Below, piece by piece: positions 19,701 through 22,647 of a stretch of 22,647 nt of DNA (positions are counted from its first letter, which is position 1; every line of letters starts with the position of its first letter). This stretch comes from Methanosarcinales archaeon (lineage in GTDB: Archaea > Halobacteriota > Methanosarcinia > Methanosarcinales > Methanocomedenaceae). The position numbers and the translations under genes were made by a program. Under the pieces are notes generated by a model that was not told the DNA's origin, ran no database searches, and worked only from the letters and a program-made list of their open reading frames with translations. The stretch lies in contig DAOUWY010000005.1 of assembly GCA_030666885.1 (NCBI GenBank), positions 1-22,647 of the forward strand, read 5' to 3'.

Positions 19701-20352
19701 CATAAACTGGTGATGCTGGAGTAAACGATGTTATATTTAGTTTAGGTAGCATGGCTACATCCCATGTCCACATCTGCATTGTGGTTCCGTTTTCATTACT
19801 TGCTATTGTCGAGACATTCCAGATGCCAGCAATAGCACTTGTATTTGTATAGGATGCATGGGTCACACCCATGTCTGTCTGTACAGTAATTCCATTAATC
19901 AGCCATGTAACATTCACCACCTGATCGATCGTAATGCTGAATGTCCTTGTTGCATTTTCAACATCATAAACTGGTGATTCAGGAGAAAAGTCAGTGATCC
20001 CGGGTGATGTTGACATAAGTATAAGGACAAAATCAAATATTCCGCCCCTATCGATGTCATCCATGGTTACTATGTGGTTTGTGATATTGTATGTCACACC
20101 ATCGGTGACATTGAAACTGACCACATCCCCGGCGCTTATATTCACAGGCATGAGCTGGTAGTGATTAGTACTTATACCTGCTGTGAACACTTCTCCCGTA
20201 TTAATGTTCGTCAGGTTTACCTCAATATCATTTACAGGACTCCCATCGCTATTAATAACCCATCCGTTGACCAGAAACGGCGTTGATGGATCTGAACTGA
20301 CCGTTGCAAGCAGCAGCAATCCGAACAGTAGATAAAAAGCTTTCATGCTCAC
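10762..20352 (-). CDS. Giant CARDB-repeat surface protein with CUB-like inserts, DUF3344 region and C-terminal membrane helix
   Basis: This is a 3196-residue protein. A signal peptide ends near residue 22. Next come a carboxypeptidase-regulatory-like module (about 26-113), two tandem 88-residue PKD/Ig-like repeats (115-290) and a second regulatory-like module (292-388). About fifteen CARDB-like domains follow from residue 390, recognisable by D-(L/F)-x-V-T-x-(I/V) openings, N-x-G middles and D-E-x-N-N-type ends. Six of them carry an inserted CUB-like unit. Residues about 2725-2995 match DUF3344 (A-R-L-F-V-Y-W, then Y-S-F-D-V, then G-L-L-V-V-Y-E-D), and a last CARDB domain spans 2998-3105. A Gly-rich stretch, one membrane helix (about 3167-3187) and a basic tail (EKRRHNKR) end it; there is no PGF motif. 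The GTG start at 20352 overlaps the upstream TGA (GTGA) and has GAGG 5 bases before; ATG 20346 is the alternative. It is rich in N-x-S/T sites. Likely an adhesin or S-layer-like coat. Confidence 0.9.
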   Translation of the reverse strand: MSMKAFYLLFGLLLLATVSSDPSTPFLVNGWVINSDGSPVNDIEVNLTNINTGEVFTAGISTNHYQLMPVNISAGDVVSFNVTDGVTYNITNHIVTMDDIDRGGIFDFVLILMSTSPGITDFSPESPVYDVENATRTFSITIDQVVNVTWLINGITVQTDMGVTHASYTNTSAIAGIWNVSTIASNENGTTMQMWTWDVAMLPKLNITSFTPASPVYDVENATRTFSITIDQVVDVIWLINGIEVQANKSTTNASYTNTSTVIGTCNVSAIASNENGTVMQPWTWHVSPSISVLPALFVIYGEVFYENNINVDEPYVVVTNLNTSREFVADNHSGEHFYQIITDTSEIHTDDVLLINGSKNGILAGSMNHTVSLNESRSGAIRVDINRGWADLQVTRISKPSDVFDNRTNIINATIANNGTTCAEGFNVSFAVNGDVIDRAYIRSLDARCTEDVTFNWTPVRTKDHSLTIIADSDDVIDESNEENNRMSMNVFVGVPDFIVTNITLNPPDPQLGEIVEVNAIIENHGTDGKTIVEFYVEKEMIVNRIYINETGKNVTINIPGKKMRIYFEDLYVSGDGSYIRIYENNDTLIYNFTDDIKYPSHWTNWTAGGTFVIESNANNSGFVCFKITKYEALLANRSILLNSYEKESINNVYWNTTSSVTGVPNFAIKNHTINVSIDPYDDVVEYNESNNTLLKNVFVYGADLAVTDVNVTTVPLFLGDSVPITATIRNLGRINATDFIVRFYESQWETGDVPPHLNENDDLFSEIMISDLGAGKNESITAYWNLTCDHVGKTYKITAIIDQGNNSDNNIENNKASNSNSGNKTDMVFGKYDFTIEEVSISSQNIREGENVDITATIGNAGNENGNVSVGFYIDMEDNILGGDVAALAYHDCLGAARGWSRDMISNVTGKYIRIGTRDVQVDVDGTNTTSIMWNADIASGHHTVMVVADPDEKLHEINFNSSEDVEGDTDIAHKMYGNNMKNCSLNITPPDVSISSIMLDSTNFDMGDIVNLTAVIKNDENIQANSTLWWVVEGNESVSISRSNGGSGDENVFSMQPQEEALMVRVHFAYVFIRTVGTEGARASIDVVDENDQSLYSNTRTEYDQYEINITDVWTKWGSGDTLKIRTYIRQNSEVSYQIDKYQVLIGNEMITLDAKQSKYCNATWNATFGPGEYTIWTDLEDQNKSSTAFVNETDLAVANISIPDIIWDGDNVSINITITNSGQTDAGNFTVKFSDHYYVENTHCSHSTLTKTYIIPGLAAGASVRIPVQWNVGIRNIECIDRYKDCKIGGSKKCDWTNEHIHDYTITVEIDPLNNSESNKINNHKETEVYVNPSRDFSITNILFTVNNKTCNPSELIAGEIVTLNATVNITNLANCRGSVDVGFYHDRTLLNTTSVVFDAGNGTEYALLDWFMDVGGDHKITVTVDPDHPRDKIVEIDESNNTIDQDIHIESPDFVVTNITFNENNIEVEDNVNITIAFANIGDRAASTNLTVHDYGWRVKEVLSGNTYTINNSPSGSGCTYDDPPTKIERDGAVAMRLYLYVDIDGNDGWVNIYKGQEKEELVSYTKNFRGWTPWVMGDCIRVWSKACNGISTYAEIQKVNYLMQSDTISSTNHSLNADDLGNVTVNWNAPMAGARCIGAKIDPDDLIIEHSESNNEFMTFMSVQGAELSISNIWLMVNDTIVDEIKDGDVVNIIANITNTGIRDAENFSLSFFVDDAQIGSEAVTSLCINESINASVDWNASLGSHWISIGAEDDAGNIAETWMTEELYVCAAELSGSISWQPVNPFDEDEVIINTTITNSGCLPVNNVTVILEYDGDARPDDKYYKSFEQGYWEWINNTWDGAHRVYVHIKEYEHSDGNSFEVYDANCTLIATCTGPCWVEVTGDTANLRINVIHDSEIDIEFYAGDIKRYELSLATGDTTNISMTKKVTPFDHTITLRIDPEDHVPENDNDDNDNASFMHVNATRDFTVTNVTADETNLSDINTTNITASISNIGFRNGRVDVSFVDHKTVSRTYNYYYNKSMSPHYVPIIPDGRIIRSTGADAIRLHVTHWWVGWDLENGPGHIRIYDANRSLVWHQWGGEYGGGFGDGGKKVGSGNDQVFTIPSDTVCIETSHKARFSYDVIIDEFNRTETVLNATDAWNESKNITALWNAIAGNHSITITADPDSRIEEIDEGRGESNNELGILIDVNPSRDPVIVELNYTPLNPLDGSDITITATVRNNGFNTANFTLDFWENTAKKYEAYSEPVVHVPNASWIGWIGTQIGDVWVGSMGDTLIVDDRRANRIGYKRLLNSTHLSLAPNETANVTTILKDLRIRYAPRYSVIAIVDPEDEIDEINENNNRMDIAIEMAYPDFTIAHFNPPTSKDPANVKIENKGFDDASDVTVEIRRDSSDECFGRYCSGSGGHFGKSFQPQLARSAESIRVHFGRLDASDGTIQLRKNHRSEPFADYSGYTEKTYQGGSWDGWSPWVEGDSIWLVYSNVKFNIDRYEWGDVEEVTINHLDARTGDEHINIPEEWEYIEPQNLTVNVDPEDIIPELDEYNNFKTVLMYADLVADGIEFVSPAVDKLSLDAGKFVIDGYITNGGGDKDCIAFPVSDFNVTLEFREPRYPNGSLGKVVFNTTKCVEDPFYAGQIPIRFELDPNEVFEVGGNYSVRLIADSSDDICESNDVYPKEEDKYRLGEFNNITSENVYVYNFSGYTGGGELINIAQGEVNGRVVYTIGDSPNLRLDGNGEIGTIRYADVIPDTVSNIEFARLFVYWTTYHKVSGNYIPELADVDVTFNDYSLNKVGNYSDSGTTDYEYGYGLYSFDVKDHITSGENVATVRNNAEWSMGVSAIGLLVVYEDGDEPLTKYWVNEGADVMMAANSKYPTGLPNDDCITTALFDGVEREDTDNVNATLLTVLGMYSSYNKSYLFSDEGDALEFNDHSIGAQNNTGYWIYHYLKSGIALTNNQWEEVTDQLKRGDNLAKIQSRGNYMMPNNAFLRLIFPPDLAVTDIDAPVSAVIGNNYVINTTISNDGRSDATDFNVSFYSNNMRIGGEPISRLDSGDNITLQFKWKPMHMGKIYKLKVAADVVSGQDWVEPDVDNNEMIKKVPIVPSGFGNESGPIGEGGNGTGGSGDGEGASIFDKITGILMKGTILKDGGGGGGGIGEFSLLEWLMKGLVLTTVALLVYFGYSMEKRRHNKR
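19450..19980 (-). repeat. Two tandem 264-bp PKD/Ig-like repeats
   Basis: Within the N-terminal part of the giant protein, a unit starting S-P-V-Y-D-V-E-N-A-T-R-T-F-S-I-T-I-D-Q-V recurs 88 residues later. The DNA is also close: the run around 19657-19715 matches that around 19921-19978 with few changes, offset by 264 bp. This indicates a fairly recent tandem duplication. Confidence 0.85.
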
Positions 20353-21914
20353 CCCTGCCTCTTGACCAGATACGCGACAATTAGCAAGGATACGGCAAAT
20401 GCAATTTCAAACAATGGAAATTCCTGCCCGGGTTTGTCAGGTATGGCGGTTGGCTGCGGTTCAGGTGTGGATGTAATTGTCGGCTCTCCAGGGGCTACCT
20501 CGATGTTGATAACATCTGATACCAGCAGCCGTGAATAATCTTTGCTGACAAGTTCGATCTCCGGGTGCGGAAACGTTATGTTCCCGGAGGCTTCCATCCT
20601 GATAACATATTCTATTGCAGCCGTCTGGTTTGCATCCAGGTTGGTTTGCAGGGTTGCATTGCCACTGACAAGAGAGGTACCATCCGGCAGTACATCATTT
20701 ATAGTAACACTGGCTGCCTTATTTCCTATGTTCAGAACAGAAAGGCTTACAGTTACATATTCTCCGGATTTTACATGCACGGGAAATGCAGTCTTGTTGA
20801 GGATGAGGTATGCGCCATCTACTGCCATTACGGGCGTGTTTGAACTTACGGTATAGTTTATTCCCTGTATGTTCCATTCAGCAGTAGCAGGGCAGATACT
20901 GAACACACCTGGTCTAAGGGGTTTTAAAAAATAGTAGTAGCTTTTTTTCTCGTGCGGTTCGAAAGTGGCGTTCCAGGTCAGCTTCTGTCCATCAATAATA
21001 TTAAAATAATGAGAAATAGTATCCTGACACAGTTCGAAACCGGGCAAAACGGCATCTGTGAGCGTGAGGTTCAGGTCAACAATCCCTGTGTTTTCCACAT
21101 CAATGCGGACCGACACATTACGGTCCATGGATGTATTCAGTATTATTTTCTGTATTTTGAGATCGCATACCGGCAAAACATTAAGTGTTTCGGAATCTTT
21201 TGCAGTATATGCCACATCTTCGGTATCAACTCCAGAGGCATTGGCCAATATTGTAAACGTGCGGTTGGTTATCAGCCTGGGAACTTTGAATTTCAGGTCA
21301 ATAGACTCATCTTCATCTTCAGTGATGTTGCTGAAATGGTATGTAAGCCTTCCGTATGTTACTGACAGCCCGTCAGGATCGATGTATAGGTCTATATCCC
21401 TGATCTCAGCTTCGCCATTGTTTTCAATCTCGACCGTAACATGTATGTCGGAGTCTGGCGGCTTGTAAGTGATGCGATTAATTGTAACATCCACGGAAAG
21501 GGTTGGCTTTTTCCATACATGGAACTCCGCATGTATGTATGGGTTTTTCCAGTGGGTCGGGTTACTGGAAATGGGGTCATCTGGGGGAATGTAGATAATA
21601 ATCTTTACATCTTCACCATAAATGTAATCATCAAAGGATGCATTGAGTACGGGTCTGTCCAGCAATTCATCATCTTTTTTTAATTCCAGCAGTACCATGC
21701 CGTTTTCTTTATCAAAATCAATAACCTCAATGATACAGTCCCCAACACTATAAGTATCACCCAGATATAGCATGGCATCACCACTAGACTCCCAGTCATC
21801 CCCATCGGCGGATACTGTTAATGGGATGATCATAAAAAAAAAACATAACACTATTACAAGTTTAATTTTCGGAACTTTCGTTGACAAGAACCCAGCCCCC
21901 ATTGCTAGTCTCAT
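20349..21914 (-). CDS. S-layer-related/CARDB-DUF11-like surface protein with sorting-type C-terminus
   Basis: This is a 521-residue protein. ATG 21914 has AGGA 7 bases upstream but overlaps the preceding gene by 53 bases; ATG 21902 or TTG 21887 are alternatives, and the signal peptide (about residues 15-36, ending TVSADG) is kept by all. Residues about 45-90 (Y-L-G-D-T-Y-S-V-G-D, then L-E-L-K-K-D-D-E-L-L-D) resemble the S-layer duplication domain of Methanosarcina-type S-layer proteins. Residues about 130-480 are COG1361/DUF11-like beta-sandwich repeats (V-E-N-T-G-I-V-D-L; L-N-I-G-N-K-A-A-S-V-T-I-N-D-V-L-P-D-G). The C-terminus has a Pro-rich linker, then P-L-F-E-I-A-F and a hydrophobic helix ending K-R-Q-G, a PGF-CTERM-like tail with Gly replaced by Leu. 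Coupled with the giant gene, it may be its base or wall partner. A run of ten T lies in the signal-peptide region. Confidence 0.85.
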   Translation of the reverse strand: MRLAMGAGFLSTKVPKIKLVIVLCFFFMIIPLTVSADGDDWESSGDAMLYLGDTYSVGDCIIEVIDFDKENGMVLLELKKDDELLDRPVLNASFDDYIYGEDVKIIIYIPPDDPISSNPTHWKNPYIHAEFHVWKKPTLSVDVTINRITYKPPDSDIHVTVEIENNGEAEIRDIDLYIDPDGLSVTYGRLTYHFSNITEDEDESIDLKFKVPRLITNRTFTILANASGVDTEDVAYTAKDSETLNVLPVCDLKIQKIILNTSMDRNVSVRIDVENTGIVDLNLTLTDAVLPGFELCQDTISHYFNIIDGQKLTWNATFEPHEKKSYYYFLKPLRPGVFSICPATAEWNIQGINYTVSSNTPVMAVDGAYLILNKTAFPVHVKSGEYVTVSLSVLNIGNKAASVTINDVLPDGTSLVSGNATLQTNLDANQTAAIEYVIRMEASGNITFPHPEIELVSKDYSRLLVSDVINIEVAPGEPTITSTPEPQPTAIPDKPGQEFPLFEIAFAVSLLIVAYLVKRQG

Positions 21915-22203
21915 ATATCGTTCCTAACTTTGTCCCGGATGTGGTGACAATCTCTTCGGTCGTATTGTGTATCGTGATCTCATCACCTTCCTTGATTATG
22001 ATCTCAACATTATCTTCCGAATATTTTACCATGGTGACATCTTCCTGGGTGAGCATTTCAGCCATACCAAAGTGTGTCAGTGCAAAAATAAGAAAGCCTA
22101 TGGAAAAGATCATGGCAACATCAAAGAGGTTCGCAACACTGCTAAGGGGATCTTCATCTTCATAATTATCGAAGGTTCTTTTTCTACGTTTTATTTGTCT
22201 CAT
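21862..22203 (-). CDS. DUF2149 family membrane protein, ExbD/TolR-like
   Basis: This is a 113-residue protein. A basic cytoplasmic N-terminus (RRKR) and an acidic stretch lead to D-P-L-S-S-V-A-N-L-F-D-V-A and a single membrane helix (about 25-47), followed by an external domain of about 65 residues with L-G-T-I-Y near its end. This layout and the D-P-L-S-x-V-A-N-L-F-D motif are those of the DUF2149 family, usually found beside MotA/TolQ/ExbB-type proton channels in methanogens. Asp28 at the start of the helix sits where ExbD, TolR and MotB hold the proton-carrying Asp (compare F-I-D-V-M-L-V in ExbD), so a role in ion-driven force transfer is plausible but inferred. The start overlaps the upstream stop (ATGA), with AGGTGA 6 bases before. 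It overlaps the downstream gene by 53 bases if that gene starts at 21914. Confidence 0.85.
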   Translation of the reverse strand: MRQIKRRKRTFDNYEDEDPLSSVANLFDVAMIFSIGFLIFALTHFGMAEMLTQEDVTMVKYSEDNVEIIIKEGDEITIHNTTEEIVTTSGTKLGTIYETSNGGWVLVNESSEN

Positions 22204-22647
22204 GTTTTATCACCTGTTGTCACACAAAGAGGTAAGACCTGAAGAATATCCATATAATCATGGGATACCATATGGCCTAGTTCAGTCCACTGGTTTCTTA
22301 TTAAAATTTTCACCAATGTTTGTGAAATATTTAATTCCTCAATATCTGAATAAACTAATTCCTTATTAAGTGGATCGTCATTTAAAATATCATCAGCGGG
22401 AAGCATACTGAGTTCCAGGGACTTCCTGGTTGCACGTTCTTTCGTTTCACGTCTCAGGCTTATGAATATCAGGAATAACAGTAAATTAATAAATATCAAA
22501 TACAGGTGAAGGGGCAGCACTGTATAGCCTGCCAGACTGGCAAAAATTACAAAAACATTTAACATCAGGCATAAAGCAGTGAAAACAACCGGGTTGGCAA
22601 GGATATTGCCCCCGGTTCTTGCAATAATTACACTTTTTGGTGTGAAA
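22200..22647 (-). CDS. C-terminal part of an unidentified membrane protein (5' end outside window)
   Basis: The frame is open to the right edge. The ATG at 22565 is internal, since sense codons (R-T-G-G-N-I-L-A-N-P-V-V-F) continue upstream of it without a stop. About 148 residues are visible: two closely spaced hydrophobic segments (around bases 22590-22530 and 22520-22470), then R-R-E-T-K-E-R-A-T-R-K, and a soluble tail of about 85 residues. The gene overlaps DUF2149 by four bases. Genes beside DUF2149 are commonly MotA/TolQ/ExbB channels, and position suggests such a partner, but I do not see the usual TolQ/ExbB signature in the visible part, so the family is left open. It could also be a different inner-membrane subunit. 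Confidence 0.7.
   Translation of the reverse strand, partial: FTPKSVIIARTGGNILANPVVFTALCLMLNVFVIFASLAGYTVLPLHLYLIFINLLLFLIFISLRRETKERATRKSLELSMLPADDILNDDPLNKELVYSDIEELNISQTLVKILIRNQWTELGHMVSHDYMDILQVLPLCVTTGDKT
22210..22215 (-). promoter_or_regulatory. Ribosome site for the DUF2149 gene
   Basis: On the minus strand AGGTGA lies 6 bases before ATG 22203, inside the end of the upstream gene. This is the same strong form used in the plus-strand block at 7172 and 8203. Confidence 0.75.

Overview
The window looks like part of the chromosome of a euryarchaeon, most likely a methanogen or methane/alkane-oxidising relative (Methanosarcinales or an ANME-type lineage). The reasons are: strong AGGTGA ribosome sites placed 5-6 bases before ATG; a DUF2149 protein; CARDB and DUF3344 surface domains typical of methanogens; PGF-CTERM-like C-terminal tails of the kind cut by archaeosortase; and cohesin/dockerin surface proteins without cellulases. 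The lineage is inferred. No rRNA, tRNA, mobile element or CRISPR array is visible. Coding density is very high and no stretch above about 115 bases lacks a gene.

Left block, plus strand, 1-10670. Eight genes for exported proteins lie head to tail. First comes the tail of a dockerin protein (1-160), then a small secreted beta-sandwich protein (222-644). Next is a 1452-residue mosaic with an eight-bladed PQQ-like propeller, eight Ig/cadherin-like modules of exactly 273 bp, a cohesin, a PKD-like domain and a dockerin (654-5012). Two further proteins carry both cohesin and dockerin (5127-7163, 7184-8164). Then come two cohesin proteins with no dockerin but a C-terminal membrane/sorting tail (8214-9245, which also carries a rhodanese-like domain lacking the catalytic Cys, and 9242-9991). 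Last is a PGF-CTERM protein with a carboxypeptidase-regulatory-like domain (10083-10670). The block totals six cohesins and four dockerins.

Right block, minus strand, 22647-10762. A tightly packed operon reads leftward: the C-terminal part of a membrane protein running off the window, a DUF2149 protein that resembles ExbD/TolR around a membrane-embedded Asp, a 521-residue S-layer/CARDB-like surface protein, and a 3196-residue surface protein with about fifteen CARDB-like domains, six of them interrupted by a CUB-like insert, plus a DUF3344 region and one C-terminal membrane helix. Genes in this operon overlap by 4, 53 and 4 bases.

How they may work together (inference): proteins bearing both cohesin and dockerin can link into chains, while the cohesin proteins with sorting tails can hold those chains on the cell. 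This would be a cellulosome-style scaffold in which the cargo is adhesive or structural rather than hydrolytic. The two blocks share a carboxypeptidase-regulatory-like module, which suggests that both build the same outer layer. The DUF2149 operon raises the possibility that the giant surface protein is coupled to an ion-driven membrane motor.
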